From positions 99,661-163,660 of the forward strand of contig JAFEMH010005423.1 of assembly GCA_022495995.1 (NCBI GenBank): a stretch of 64,000 nt of DNA, written 5' to 3'. Below, piece after piece: positions 10,770 to 22,947 of this stretch. Within the stretch, counting starts at the first letter, position 1. Every line of letters starts with the position of its first letter. The DNA is from Adenophora triphylla var. japonica. Taxonomy: Eukaryota; Streptophyta; Magnoliopsida; Asterales; Campanulaceae. Below the pieces are notes generated by a model. The model searched no databases. It was given only the letters and a program-made list of their open reading frames with translations, and was not told the DNA's origin. A program made the translations under genes and the position numbers.

Positions 10770-11988
10770 AACTGCTTTGATACCTGGTCTCAACATCTAA
10801 GAGTGTCTTACTTATATAGTAGATGGGTTGCTGATTACCATCTCGTTCTGTCACCAAGACTGCGCTTACAGCGCCTTCGGACACTGCTAGGTAGATGTAA
10901 AGATGTTCTTCCATCTGAGGTTTGGCCAATAAGGGAGGTGTCGACAGGTAAGTTTTGAGCTCCTGAAAAGCTTCTTCATGTTGTTCCTCCCATTGGAACT
11001 TCTTGTTCTTTCTTAAGATGTCGTAGAAAGGTTTGCATCGATCTGAGGATTTTGAAATGAATCTAGTGAGTGCAGCAATTTTTCCCTGTCAATCTTTGGA
11101 CGTCCTTGGCCAGTTGAGGTGATGACGGAGTTGAGAATAACGCGTATTTGTTCGGGGCGGCTTCAATGCCTCTTTTAGTAACCATATAACCCGTAAACTT
11201 GTCGGCCTTCATTCCGAAGTTGCATTTAGCCGGATTAAGTTTCATATTGAAACAATCCAAGATGTCAAAAGCTTGAGAGAGGTTGCTTATGTGATCCTCG
11301 GCCTTCTTGGATTTTACTACCATGTCGTCGATGTATACCTCCATTGTGTCCCCCATCCGATCCTTAAACATCTTGTTGACGAGCCTTTGATACGTTGCAC
11401 CCGCATTTTTAGTCCAAAAGGCATGGCAATATAACAATAAATACCTCGTGGGGGTTATGAAGGCAGTGTCCTCTTGGTCGATGGTTCCATCTCGAATTTG
11501 TTGAAATCCCGAGGACGCGTCCATGAAAGTGAGGAGTTCGTGACCGAGGTGGCATCAACTAATGAATCTATGTGCGGCAAAGGGAAAGGATCTTTTGGGC
11601 AGGCTTTATTTAAGTCGGTGAAGTCGACGCAAACTCGCCATTTCCCGTTTCTCTTCTCTACCACAACCACATTCGCCAACCATCTTGGATAATCGACCTC
11701 CCGTATCATGTTGGCTTTGAGTAAGCGCTCTACCTCCTCCTTGATGATCTGATTTCGGTTTCGCAAACTTTCTACGTTTCGGTGCACTGGTTTAAAGCTA
11801 GGATCTACGTTAAGTTTGTGAGTGATGACATCTCTGCTAATGCCTGTCATGTCATCATGTTTCCAAGCGAAACTCTTTATTCTTCTTCTTAATAGGTTCA
11901 CAAGCTTCTCTTCTATATCTGACGGGATGTCAGTGCCAATAAGTACTTTGATGTCCGGGTTGGAAGGATCTAACAATACTTCTTTCAC
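10770..11988 (-). pseudogene. Reverse transcriptase, copy B
   Basis: The RT is nearly complete in two overlapping frames. 11455-11988 gives the pre-RT linker and fingers (VDYPRWLANVVVVEKRNGKW, CVDFTDLNKACPKDPFPLPH). 11063-11524 gives the palm (MDASSGFQQI, then NAGATYQRLVNKMFKD and YIDDMVVKSKKAEDHI). The YIDD active site is intact. The frameshift lies near 11450-11520. This is the best-kept RT of the window and the most useful sequence for placing the element in a lineage tree. Confidence 0.9.
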
Positions 11989-12039
11989 ATCATCCTCCCT
12001 AGCTTCCAGGACTTTACGTACTTTCCTCGGTAATTGCTA

Positions 12040-12650
12040 TGCTTGTTTTGGAGATGGAGACGCCTTCATTGAAGTTTTGTAACATTCCTTGGCCACTGTT
12101 GATCACTATAAATCTTAGCGACACCCCAAGGTGTTGGAAACTTCACACACCGATGGTAAGTGGAGGGTACGGCCTTCATTCCGTGAATCCACGGTCTTCC
12201 AAGAATGACATTGTAAGATGTTGCGCAATCAATTACGCAGTAACCGTTCCATGGTGTTGAGGCCCTTCGAGTATATTTGAAGCTTTATCTCCCCCACCGT
12301 TTCTTTGACTTCACCACTGAAGCCTACCAAGATCAAGACTTTTTGACAATCTCCGATTCGGGATGTTCATTTCCTTAAGGGTACCCAACATAATAAGATT
12401 GACGGAGCTGCCCCCATCTACCGAGAATACGTCGTATTGTACGGTTGGCGATCTGCAAGGAAATAACCAGACCGTCATGATGGGGTTCCGGCAAGTTATC
12501 ACGATCACTTTCATCAAAGGTAATTGGATCCGGCAAGGTGTCGACATCCTGGGCTGTCTCTTTGGCTTTTCCTCTTTTGACTCCTTAGCGTGTCGTTTTG
12601 CGGCGTAATAGGATGTTCCACATATTTCGAGCCTCCACCGATGAAGTTGA
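12040..12650 (-). pseudogene. Aspartic protease, copy B
   Basis: The active site DGGSSVNLIMLGTLKEMNIP is intact within 12311-12547. The C-terminal end around VILGRPWIHGMKAVPST is readable near 12180-12230 in another frame. It follows gag and precedes RT, as in Ty3/gypsy. It matches 3843-4490 in copy A, where the DGGSS is altered. Confidence 0.82.
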
Positions 12651-12659
12651 TCACCTTTG

Positions 12660-14353
12660 TTGATCTTTGGGGAGAAACCGGCCTTTCGGCTTCATGAGGA
12701 GCTTCGCATTTTCAGCCTTCTTCTTTCCGGATCCCAACAACTCCTTAAGATGTCCTTTCGAGAGCAAGTAACCGATCTCCTTTCTTAACGCGATGCGGTC
12801 TTCGCAACGTGTCCAAAGTCTTCATGGTAAGCGCACCATTTTGATTTGTCACGCCATCCCGTGGTTTTGTCCGTTTTCTTTGGCCATCTCGGCTTTGTCT
12901 CCTAGGTTGCCCATTGCACTGAGTACACCTGAAATGTCAACGAGAAAAACAATAATCGAAATGTTAGGCACATTATCACTATATTCATCCTCACCGTCTA
13001 CGAATTAATTTTGCTAGTGTCAATTCTCGGATAAGGATTGGGACGGTTGTTCTGCGATGGGACGATTCGGTCTTTCCGTCGGGATGGTCATATGTCGACA
13101 TCTTGGATGACGACTTCGATCTTCGCAGCTCATCTTCCTCCGAGTCTTATGAACCTTAATGCCCCGCTCCCGACTTCTTCTAGCCGCTTACAAGGAGTCA
13201 TTACCAAATCTTGATAATACTGTGAATCTTTCTTCAACCCCATTTTGAATGCTTCGTAGGTCATCGACATGTCAAGATTGGGAATTTCTAACACCTCCTT
13301 ATTGAACCGATGGACATAATCCTTCGTAGTCTCATTAGGCCGCCGGGTCACATTGTAGAGATCACTTGTCAACTTTTCAAATTGTTGACTTGCATGAGAA
13401 TTGGTTATAGAACATGTTGATGAGTGGGCGTATGAACCAATTGAACCTAGGGGTTGCCTAATCGGCCATTTGAGAGCCGGTCCGGACAAGGTGGATCCAA
13501 ATCCCTGCATAAGCGAGGCCTCCGTATTGAAGCGGGATATGGATTATGTCCATCTTTTCTTGATAGTGTGCAACATGCTCCTGCAGGTCCGTGGTGCCGT
13601 CGTACAACTTCATAGATGGTACGGCGAAACGCTTCGGGATGTCGACATTTGCAATTGCTTTGGGACAAACCGGGATTGATTGTAACAGCTTTGGGTCACC
13701 GGTTGAATTGGAGTAGTTACACAGCACGTTCATTATCGGCTCTACGAGATCCTGCATCTGTTTAGCTAGTGGGTTTCTGCAAAAGGGTCGCCCATAGGAA
13801 TACGATTGAAATTATTATTATTGAAAAGATTATTTAGCAAACCGTAATCGTCCGTAGTAGTCGTGACAGTAGTGTTGTCTATAAATGGAATGAATGGGGT
13901 GAATCTGCGGAAGATGGCGTCGAGGGTGTCCCCAGGGCAAAGATGTCGACATCATTAGAGATGTCGGCGGAGGAGGACTGCCCATTGGAATGAATTCATT
14001 CTGAAATGTAGATCCTCCGGTGTTGTCAAAATTGAGAATCCTTGCACGCGGCGGTGATATATTCTCAAGCCGAGATGCGATGAGTGTTGGTCTTTCTGCA
14101 TCTTAATCATGGAATTGGTCAACACCTTCGAATTGTTATCTTCTTTGGTCCAACCTTTGATTCAACTGGTCAAGATACTCCGGATGTCAAGATCTGCATT
14201 GGAAGACGTTGCCCCCTTTTGTGGAGTCTTCGTAGGTTGAGTTGGGCGAGACCCGGTGCGAGGAGGTGGTGGTAACAAGCTGGTTCTACCTCCCGATGTG
14301 GGAACAACGGCGGGACCTTTGCCGGCGGTGGACACATTGGGGGGTGCAGACAT
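12660..14353 (-). pseudogene. gag, copy B
   Basis: The start is ATG 14353 (MSAPPNVSTAGKGPAVVPTS). The gag core lies at 13458-13757 (VPSMKLYDGTTDLQEHVAHY) and 13130-13510 (NETTKDYVHRFNKEVLEIPN, then YEAFKMGLKKDSQYYQD), the latter typical of plant Tat gag. The zinc-knuckle region (near 12830) is frameshifted. It encodes the particle protein and is the first gene after the primer site. Confidence 0.83.
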
Positions 14354-14420
14354 AGTGAATTTGATTAGGAAATGTTTCAAATAACCGATAAACCACGAGG
14401 CCCCTCGGTGGGCGCCAAAT

Positions 14421-15024
14421 TGTTTTGGTAGAAAAAACAATAAAGTAGAATCTTAACTATGTTTAGTGTGTGGATTGAACAATAAGGAGGGAACTATGGA
14501 ATTCGATTATATGGAACAAAAGAATGAAAAAGAGATAATGACACCACGATTTGTTAACGAGGAAAACCTTGGAGGTGATAACCTCTTTGGAAAAAACCCC
14601 GGGAGTTAGGTCTCCAACCTTAAAGGTTTCACTATAATGATCACAAATACAACTTTGGAAGATAATGGAGAGGATTACAAGAGCTTTTTGTGTAGAGTGT
14701 GTGCGTATGAGCATGAATGTGTTTTTCCGTCTCCATTTCCCCTTAAATACAAGTAGATATGAAAGAGTCAATATGGTTCCTATAATCTCGGCATTTTGGT
14801 TTATCACTTCAACCTCCGTGAGACTAAGTCGCCCTAGCCGTTTGAAGGTCTGTTGAACGTGCTTGGAGATTGTTCAGCATTCCTCTCTTAATTACTGAAA
14901 AATAAGAATAAGAATATTAGAAAATATTGAACAAGTAAATATTAAAACAATACTTACAGTGTAATGACATCTCGATATGCAGGATCAATTGAAGATGTCG
15001 CCATGTTGAAAAATGCCCACAACA
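14421..15024 (-). mobile_element. 604-bp 5' LTR of copy B
   Basis: It aligns with 6254-6858 over its whole length (TGTT...AACA ends in opposed orientation). The outer edge at 15024/15025 joins LTR C. The left end of the whole A/B array lies before the window, so a target-site duplication cannot be checked. Confidence 0.88.
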
Positions 15025-15729
15025 ACAGGGCCGGAGGCTGATAGATGAGGTTGGCCGGAGTTTATTGGTCTCTGTTGTGGGTTTAGAACAGGGAGCGGGG
15101 CTGTGCATTGTTGGTTGACGGGAATCAGATCGCCGCCGTGGCCGGGAGAGAAGGGGAGCGTTGATTTGGAAAGCCCAAGAAATGGTTTGGATGTTCAGGG
15201 AAATTTAGGATGAGAAGGCGATTTAGGAAGACATTGTTGTTGTTCTTGGAGGAAGAAGACGATTGGGGAAGAAGGAGGAAAGCGATTTTTGGAGCTAGAT
15301 TGCCATTAGAGGGCGATTTGGTGAGCTTGGCCGGAGTAGTTGGCTGGAGTAGAGTTGTCGACTGATTTGGGTGTGAGGGAGGAGACCGATTGAGGGAGCC
15401 AACAATGGCGTTTTTGTTTCTCTGTGATTTAAATCACGGCTAGAGAGAGAGAGAAGTGAGAGAGAGAGAAAGTTGCTTAGGGAGAAAGAAAATGTAATTT
15501 TCCTTTTTGTCCGTGTCCCCCCTCCCCTTTCAAAATGAGGATATTATTCCTTATTTAATAAGGATTTGGAAATGGTTTGGGTGTCGTATGACACCGGTTC
15601 TTTTCAGGCAGAATGGGCCGAATTGAATAAGGCCCAAAACTAATGAATAAAAATAATGAGCCCAAAATTAAATGAGCCCAAAAAAAGAAAGCATACCCAA
15701 AAACACGAGTTCGGGTCGGGGTACTCACA
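15025..15729 (-). mobile_element. LTR C fragment, same family as the LTRs of element D
   Basis: The first 250 bp (minus strand from 15729, TGTGAGTACCCC...) closely match 36375 downwards. That stretch includes the palindrome GGTGTC-N4-GACACC (15580-15595), the run AGCCCAAAA and a TTATTAAATAA TATA-like stretch about 40 bp further. The rest, rich in GAGAGA and GGCCGGAG, matches more loosely. It is broken at 15024 by the A/B array and joins copia integrase at 15730. The remaining part of this LTR should lie beyond the array, outside the window. Confidence 0.8.
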
Positions 15730-15734
15730 ATTAT

Positions 15735-16673
15735 TTACCGTTGTAAAGAACATAACATTTGCAGCCAAATATCTTGAAGAAACCAATGTTGGAAATTCTG
15801 CCACGCCAAAGCTCGTAAGGAGTCTTGTTGTGAAACTTGTTGACCAATGACCGATTCTTAGTGAAGCATGATGTGTTGATAGCTTCAGCTCAAAAGTACT
15901 TGGGTAGCCTTGCTTCAGATATCATCATTTTCCCAACCTCAATCAAGGTTATGTTCTTTCTCTCAACAACACCATTTTGTCGTGGTGTTCCAACAGCTGA
16001 GAAATTGTGATCAATTTCGTGATCATCACAGTACTGAGCAATGCCATTATTCTTGAACTTCGTTCCATTGTCGGTTCTCATACTGATGATGTCACTTTCC
16101 TTTTGAGTTTGAAGTAGACGGAAAAGCTTGGTGGCAACTCCATAAGTGTCATCTTTGGAGCTGAACGTTTCCACCCAAGTATATCTTGAAAAGTCATCTA
16201 CAACAACTAAGGCATATCTTCTTCCCTCTACACTAGCAGTTGTTGTGGGGCTAAACAGATCCATATGTAGCAGCTGAAGGCACTTAGATGTGGACATGCA
16301 GGGCTTGCTTTGGAATGATGTTTTATGTTGCTTTCCTAGCTGGCATGCTCTGCATTTCCTTCCATGATCAGCAGACACTTGGGGTAAGCCGGTGACCAAA
16401 TTTGCATAGATACTTGAAGTTCAAGTGACTGAGTCTCTTGTGCCATAGCCATGAATTCTCACTGATGTTCTTTGCTACAAAATAAACATTAGTAACACTA
16501 GAAATAGCATTTAATTTTATAGCATATATGTTACCTTTTCTTTGTCCAGTGAGAAGAGTTTCCCCGGTAGCAATGTTTTTGACATAACAGTTGGAAGAAT
16601 CAAAAACACGGTCCATACCTTTATCACAGAATTGTGATATGGAGAGAAGGTTATGTTTTAGACCATCCACCAA
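15735..16673 (-). pseudogene. Ty1/copia GAG-pre-integrase and integrase core (truncated)
   Basis: The pre-integrase domain (16368-16673) has NLLSISQFCDKGMDRVF and WLWHKRLSHLNFKYL (zinc-binding His). The core (15890-16399) has CRACQLGKQHKT (zinc Cys pair), LLHMDLFSPTT and YALVVVDDFSRYTWVETF with the first catalytic Asp, MRTDNGTKFKN with the second, and GTPRQNGVVERKN with the catalytic Glu. Out of frame it continues with NKTPYELWRGRISNIGFFKIF down to 15735, where LTR C cuts it off. RT and RNase H are missing from the window. The family is Ty1/copia, where integrase precedes RT. Confidence 0.92.
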
Positions 16674-16679
16674 AGATAC

Positions 16680-17200
16680 CTTCTGTACAGTTATTGTACC
16701 TCATATGATGGATCCTCGACCTACAATTTTACCCTTTGCGTTGTCACCGAAGACAACTGGAGGACCTGATGCTTCTTCAATATCAGTAAGGAGTTCAGCA
16801 TGGCCAGTCATATGCCTTGAGCATCCACTGTCCAGAATCCAAACATCTTTACTTGCATCGGTTGAGGCCAAAAGCATTCCTGAAATAAAATAATAAGCGT
16901 GTGGTCCCCCTTATTCTTTTGGGTCCAAAGAGTTAGTTCCTCTTTAGCAGCCATATCTAGCCACCACTTGAGCTTTGAGGCTCAGTGGGTCCAGACAGGT
17001 GCTTCAAGAGGCATTCATAAGCCTTGTGACCGACAAATCCACAATTAACATATTTATTTGATACAGGCTGTGAGGAGGTAGGTGAGTTGATATTCAATTT
17101 GACCATTGCTTCAGAAGGTACTAAAGTTTGAGCATGAACAAATACTTTGGGTACAAAGGTGTTGGAATTTCCTTTGTTGGTAGGTTGCAGATTTTTGGAA
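16680..17200 (-). pseudogene. Ty1/copia protease
   Basis: On the minus strand at about 16802-16845 the sequence encodes WILDSGCSRHMTG, the active-site motif of copia aspartic proteases. VVFGDNAKGKIVGRGSI follows downstream near 16720. No long open frame remains in this stretch. It sits between gag and pre-integrase, as expected. Confidence 0.8.
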
Positions 17201-17231
17201 GATCCTTTACCTGTGGAGTTAGCCTTACCGG

Positions 17232-19195
17232 TTAGGACAACTTTACTGGTCTTACCGGTTGATGTTCCTTGACCGATAGGTGAGATCTTGATTTTCTTTT
17301 CTCAACTGATCTGACTCTTGTTTTTTTTTCTTTCAAAACTTTTATCTCTGTTTTAAGAGAGTCATTTTCAGAAGAGATTCTTTTAAAATCAGCATCCATA
17401 AGTTTATGAACATCATTTAATTTTTCAAAATCAAAAAAGAGTTCATTCATCACCTCTACCATATCAGACTTTGACAGGTTAGGCATTAGGTCAACAGTCG
17501 GTTGATAGGTTGAGGATAATGGTTCAAAGTTAGGATCAAAATTGGGTAAGGAGGATGTCGGTTGGGAGCTTATGTCGGTTAGGGTCTTTTGGAATTGGAT
17601 CGGTCGAGGTTCAAACATAGGTTGGTTCTTAAAAGTAATCGGTTGAGCCTGGGTTTGAAAGGTCGATTGCATTGGTTGCATTAAAGGTCTGAGAGTTGGA
17701 GGGGTTTTGCTTTGACCATAGAGAGCTCCACCTATACTCTGAATTTTGAAGTTGTAGGGATTATCAGCCCTTGGTATAGGTTCATCATAATATGACAAGG
17801 GAGATCTCAAAGGTGTGTTGGTGTCATTGTAAGTGCTTGACTGGTCAATGGAATTGGAATGATTATAGATTGGTGACTATAAAGGAGTTGGTCCTGGTCC
17901 AGTTTCGGTTCCATCAAGAGTTACAAAGCTGACATCAGCATCTTCATCTGAGTCAGCATTTTCATCCTCTGAGTTGTTCTGAAACCAAACATGCATAGCC
18001 TTTTTTGTTCCTTCCTCTGCTAATAAACTCTTGGATCTAGAATTTTTCCTAAAGGGTTTCTTCCTAAGAAATTCATACTTAGGTTGAGGGCATTTAGAAG
18101 CGAAATGGCCGGGTTTCCTATAGTTGTAGGAAACAAGCTCACCTTGGGCATTTTTGCCATCGGTTGAGGTTGAGGTTTGGCCATATCTTTGAAAATTCCC
18201 AGATCTTTGGAAAGACGAGGGTTTGGAGTAGGAAGGTTTGTTGCCATGTTGCTGAGACCTCTTAAAGTCTTCAAACTTTCTATAATTTTTGGCAAAGCCA
18301 GCAAATTCATCTTCTTCCTCAAAAGGCTTGCTATGGTTGACATTGGTTTGGGTTTGATGGGACTGAGAGGTTAAGGGAGATTCATTGGCAGATTGGTTGT
18401 TGAATAGGGAAAAGCCTGGGAAGATCTCAGATTGAGCTGGCAGAGAGAGGTTTTTAAATTGTTTTTGAACTCCACCCAGTCGATTGAGTTCTTCCTCATA
18501 CATAAATAATGAAGAAACAATATTCTGAATGTGAGTCTTGTCTAAGTCTCTGCATTCTTTTAGAATAGCTACCTTAAAATGCCATACGTCTCTGAGAGAA
18601 TCAAGGAAATGCATGTTAAGATCTTTCATAGTATATATTCTACCTAAAGATGCACAAGAATTACTTACCTCACAAAAACGATCGTACGTTTCTTTGAGAG
18701 TCTCACTAGGGTTCTTCCTGAACGACTCAAACTCAGCTACACTTTTGTATAGTCGATTGTCCTTTGCCACTTGATATCCTTCAAAGTATCAGAGGATAAT
18801 TTGCCAAACTTGCTGAGCAGTCTCATAGTTCTGTACTTGCTTGTACAGCCTATCATCAAGACCAGAGGTCAGAATGTGCATGGCCTTTTTGTCTAGGGCT
18901 ACACATTCTTATCTTCCTCGGTCCATTCTTCACGGGTCTTCGGAAAAATTGTCTCATAGACTTCAAATTCTTGTTCTGATAATCTATCGGCATGATCCAT
19001 GAGAGGAGTTTTTGGTGCTCTTGGCATAGTGTTGACTTTAATGGGAATGATAGGACCATCTCTGACTACAGTCATTAATCTGTTGTCAATTGAATCCATG
19101 TACCGCATGATTCTGTTTTTCCATACTGGAAATTCGTTTTCGTTTAACATGGGTATTGTAGCCATGTTCCACGTTTGCATGAGTTTTCCTGCCAT
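17232..19195 (-). pseudogene. Ty1/copia gag
   Basis: Three open pieces remain. 18899-19195 is the N-terminus (MAGKLMQTWNMATIPMLNEN, then FPVWKNRIMRYMDSIDNRL). 17877-18770 has the UBN2-like capsid part (ESFRKNPSETLKETYDRFCE) and a zinc knuckle near 18115. 17232-17810 is Gln/Pro-rich, then coiled-coil (KLMDADFKRISSENDSLKTE). In the knuckle the first two Cys are replaced (SYNYRKPGHFASKC instead of the usual C-x2-C), so RNA binding by it should be lost. The start ATG at 19195 lies about 57 bp inside the primer site. Confidence 0.85.
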
Positions 19196-19251
19196 TTTGG
19201 AATCGACAATTCAAGCTGTGAAGCTTGGAAAAATGTTTTTCAAAAATGAAA

Positions 19252-19263
19252 GCTCTGATACCA
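19252..19263 (-). other. Primer binding site of the copia element
   Basis: Minus strand TGGTATCAGAGC, the initiator-Met tRNA primer site usual in plant copia elements, two bases inside the LTR end. Confidence 0.92.
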
Positions 19264-19265
19264 AT

Positions 19266-19843
19266 TGTTAGGCCCAATTGGTAGGAAAACAGACTAGTGA
19301 TTAAAACTTCTTTAATTTTTTTTCAAAACCTTTAGAAATTGTCCAAGTAACTTATCGCAAGCTAACCGATGGAAACCAGTTACGCATCGGATAAAATATT
19401 ACTGGTTTAACTCACACAAAGTGATCGGTTAAGGAAAGTTAATTTCAAAGAAAGTAAGTTAAAATATCATGCAATATATATTCCTATAGAAATGACATAC
19501 AAGCAGTTAATAGGAATCAAAGGTTGTAACCGGTTGATAGAATCCAACAGGTTACAAGGACAAGAAGTAATGAGCAAACAAACAAAAAGACACGATTGTT
19601 TGAAGAGGTTCACAGTGTTAAATAACTGCTACGTCCTTTACCAAGTTTGGTCAAAACTTGGATTTGTGTAAAGTGCACTATTAATGATACTAAGCTATTA
19701 CAAGTTGCAAGCCTTATGATTGAAGTCAACTGGTTGAGAGATCACTTGCAGAGCAAGTAACCAGCAACAACTTGAAATATCTTCAGGTCTTCAAGTCTTC
19801 ATTCTTTGAGAAAAATACATAAATAAAAACACTGACACTAGCA
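19266..19843 (-). mobile_element. 5' LTR of the copia element, about 578 bp
   Basis: The inner end is TGTTAG (plus strand) beside the primer site. The outer end is put at CTAGCA (19838-19843), the best inverted match to TGTTAG, with CTGAA beyond as a possible target duplication. The other LTR is outside the window, so the outer edge is uncertain. The body contains CCGGTT/AACCGG-like motifs. Confidence 0.65.
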
Positions 19844-20905
19844 CTGAAGGGAACCTAAGATACATAGAAAAATCTATTTGGTCTAGTTAAAATTAGGGGT
19901 CCTCAATAATGTTTATTATGATTGGGATTAAGCAATTCTAAAGCTATAGATATATTTGACTAATACTATGATACACAATAAAACCATTCCTCAAATCATC
20001 ATACACTTTAGCCAACATCCCAAGATATGATTTTTTTTTCAATTCTTTTTGGAGGGTGATACTATTTACACTCCCCTATAAACCCACAAACTCAGAGAGA
20101 TGCCTACCCTCAAACTCAAAACATGCTATGTACTCATAGCATAAGGAATTGAAGAATGCCTCGGGTTCAAATGATGACATGACACAACAAAATTAAATGA
20201 AAGCAAATTAAATTGTACCTTGTTGGGTTGCCTCCCAACAAGCGAATTTGGTTAAAGTCGTTAGCCCGACTATTGCCCTACTTTACTTGGGGTTGGAGGT
20301 GGCCACATGGTCTTCGGCCTTTGCTTTTCTTCCTTTGGACCACCTCATACTTTCTCGGGCACAAACACCTACAGCCTTTCATACATAAGTTTCGTAAATG
20401 ATCAACTCTGGTGGTACCCAAGGATTTTTCTGAGCTTTCTGCTTTGCCCGTTTCTTCTTCTTTCTTGGGATTTCCCCCATACTTGACTTAGTTCAAAAAC
20501 TCTGTTAATTCTAGGAGCAAACTCTTTGGCACAATTTTGAGATGTGTTATCTTGATTAAAGATATCAACAAATATAGAATCAAATAAATCAACAGAAAAA
20601 CATTCTTCTATTTGCAAGCATGAATAAATGGTTTGAGACTCTAAGGGCTAAGGTGATGTAATTTATGCACCAACCTCTTGTGTAGGTGTCTAGGGGGTGA
20701 TATGGACAATCACTACAAGCGTGTTTGTCGACTTTATTGTTGCTAGTCATGGTATAAATGTCCACATTATCCATATAATTCTCACCGCAATTCAACATCT
20801 GTTCTAACTTCTCACCATGACTCTCATGCTTTAGGTGCTCACTTACACACTCCTCTATCTTATTCAAACATTGTTCAGGGCTTTCAAAATTGTGAATATA
20901 GCAAA
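19844..20905 (-). mobile_element. Athila-type element, region beyond protease
   Basis: Low coding content. 20402-20867 has short minus-strand open pieces without a recognised domain. GTTGGGAGGCAACCC (minus strand, about 20222-20240) is a sequence found near the 3' part of many Athila-like elements. RT, RNase H and integrase are absent between here and the copia insertion at 19843, so they are deleted or lie on the far side of that insertion. Confidence 0.55.
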
Positions 20906-20909
20906 CAAA

Positions 20910-21281
20910 CTATTCGTTAAAGGAAAATTCTTTCAAATGGTCTAACATGAAGAAACTAATATTTTTCCCCATCACAGACATTGAGACTCTACCATTCTGC
21001 ACATCAATCACAGTATTGGTGTTAAACATAAAAGGTCTCCCAAGAAATATGGGAGCTTCTAGTTTATCAGCATCAAGGCCTTCCATGCGCAATACCATAA
21101 AGTCAACTGGGATCATAACTTTATCTATTTGGACCAAAATACCTTCTATAATTCTTGAAGGTCGTTTGACCAATTGGTCAGCTAATTGGATGAACACTGA
21201 AGAAGGTTTCAAATTATTTAATCCCAATTGCTTGTAAACATAATATGACATCAAATTAATACAAACCCCTAAATCCATCAT
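20910..21281 (-). pseudogene. Athila-type gypsy protease
   Basis: An open stretch of 123 residues: MMDLGVCINLMSYYVYKQLG (from an original L-G-A-S-I-N-L-M pattern), QLADQLVKRPSRIIEGILVQ, VPVDF-like VMIPVDFMVLRMEG and APIFLGRPFMFNTNTVIDV. These are the conserved blocks of the Athila/Tekay-type aspartic protease. The catalytic Asp-Ser/Thr-Gly is upstream of the open piece or lost. It follows gag at 21598-22900 on the same strand. Confidence 0.85.
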
Positions 21282-21597
21282 TCTGTTAACCTTAGTCCCC
21301 TAACATGATTGGAGTAGTAAAACTTCGGGGATCTTTCATGTCACTTCCCCATTTCAACATCTCCACACAAGGGTGTGATTATTACAATATCATGGAGGGG
21401 AATTTAAATTAATTTAGACAACATATCATGAACTTCCCCCAAACCACTATCTTCCTTAGTAACATACCCATCAAATTCAGTTTCAGTAGAGATAAGAGAA
21501 AAAAGAAACACCTCATCCATTTCAATACTTTCATCCCAAATAGTCATGATTGACTTTTATTGTTCCAATTGGATATGAAAGTACCCAATTTTTGGCT

Positions 21598-22900
21598 TTA
21601 TAAAGCTTCTACAAGTTGCCCAATTTGGGTCTCCAATTTCCTGACTGCAGCTTCTTGATGTTTATGTATTTGCTGCTGCTCAAGTTTCATCTGTGCCACC
21701 GCATCCTCACAAGGCTCCCTACTTTGTTTAAATTTCCCTTGCGGGGGAAGGGGATGGAGAGGCTTGAATTGCTGATTTTGATTTACTCCCCATGAGAAAT
21801 TAGGGTGATTTATCCAACCCGAATTGTATGTGTTGCTGTAAGGGGTTGTTTTGAGGAGGCCTTGGAGCATAACCATTCATTGCATATGCATGTTCAGAAT
21901 TAGAAGCAAATTGTGCACCACTAGGACATACATTAGTATCATGAGTATATAAACCACAAGTAGAATAAGAATCATGAATAACATTGGTACTAGAAAAAGC
22001 ACCTTGTGTGGTGAACATATCAAATTTCTGATTTAATTGAGCTATTTTCCTAGAGATATCACCACTCATGCTCAACTCATGCACATCCATCATCTTGCCC
22101 CTTGGGAGTTAACTCCCAACATCTCAAATAGTTCTTGAGTCTCTTACGTGGTCTTGGCTCCTAATGAACCACCTGTTGCATTGTCAAACATGGCCTGATT
22201 AACAGGATTTAGGCCATCATAAAAAGTTTGGTTTAGCAATAGTAAGGAAAAATTGTGGTGGGGACATTGGACTAACATCATTTTGAACCTATCCCACGCT
22301 TCATGGAATGGTTCTCCAATCTCTTGTGTAAACCCTATGATTTTCTGTCTAAAGGTGGCCAATGTGGGATGTGGGTAATACTTACGTAAAAATGCATCAT
22401 AAATTTCATCCCATGTGATTATGCTTCTAGGTGTAAGCGTTATCAACCAAGCCTTTGTCGCCCTTTTTAGAGTATAGGGGAAGCATTTAAACCTTATTTG
22501 TTCATCAGTCACACCCTCTTTCTGTGGGAATTGGACACAATCATCATATATTCTACTAGAAAAGTCAAGGGGTCTTCAGAAGGTAAACTCGATAATTGGG
22601 TAACATGGCAAAGTATTGACCCTTGACCTCTTAATTCTTTGATACATCAGACAATACGATGCAAGAGATAGAGGTGTCTACCTTAGAACGCAAAAAGCCA
22701 TTCATTGTTTGAGTTGGTACTGCCATCTCAACACTCAGTTCTTCTTCCTCGGTGGAAGAAAGCTCAATCCCACTATCTAGGTTTATTTCGAGGGGATTGC
22801 ACTTATTTAATTTCATCTTATTTTGATGGCCTAGTTTCTCAATGTCGTCGTTCAATGGAAACAAAGTAGGATTTAAAGAACGCCAACCAAACATGCACAC
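21598..22900 (-). pseudogene. Athila-type gypsy gag
   Basis: The gag core at 22144-22512 reads FKCFPYTLKRATKAWLITLT, ITWDEIYDAFLRKYYP and GEPFHEAWDRFKMMLVQCPH. This is the capsid domain with the W-x-F-L-x-K-x-F/Y-P and E-A-W-x-R-F-K motifs typical of Athila. The N-terminus (22631-22900) is acidic. The C-terminal part (21598-22093) is Gln/Pro-rich and ends with ETQIGQLVEAL, a usual coiled-coil tail. It is broken into four pieces. The primer site is about 30 bp upstream of 22900. Confidence 0.87.
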
Positions 22901-22928
22901 TTAAATTAACTTGCTTAATCACAAAAAG

Positions 22929-22945
22929 TCCCGGCAACGGCGCCA
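22929..22945 (-). other. Primer binding site of the Athila-type element
   Basis: Minus strand TGGCGCCGTTGCCGGGA, the tRNA-Asp primer site used by Athila-type elements, one G shorter than usual. Confidence 0.9.
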
Positions 22946-22947
22946 AA

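Larger units (their letters stand above)
8165..14420 (-). mobile_element. Copy B, internal region of the Tat-type Ty3/gypsy element
   Basis: This is the second copy of the element, collinear with copy A and in the same orientation. It is complete from primer site (14417) to integrase end (8771). With the antisense gene at 6798-7907 and flanking LTRs at 6254-6858 and 14421-15024 it makes a full-length element of about 8.8 kb. Frameshifts interrupt each domain, but several catalytic motifs survive better than in A (DGGSS protease, YIDDMVVKS RT, LYTDGAS RNase H). Confidence 0.9.

Noticed and set aside
20213..20401. 62-codon plus-strand ORF
   Set aside because: It lies over the minus-strand 3' region of the Athila-type element and has no domain.
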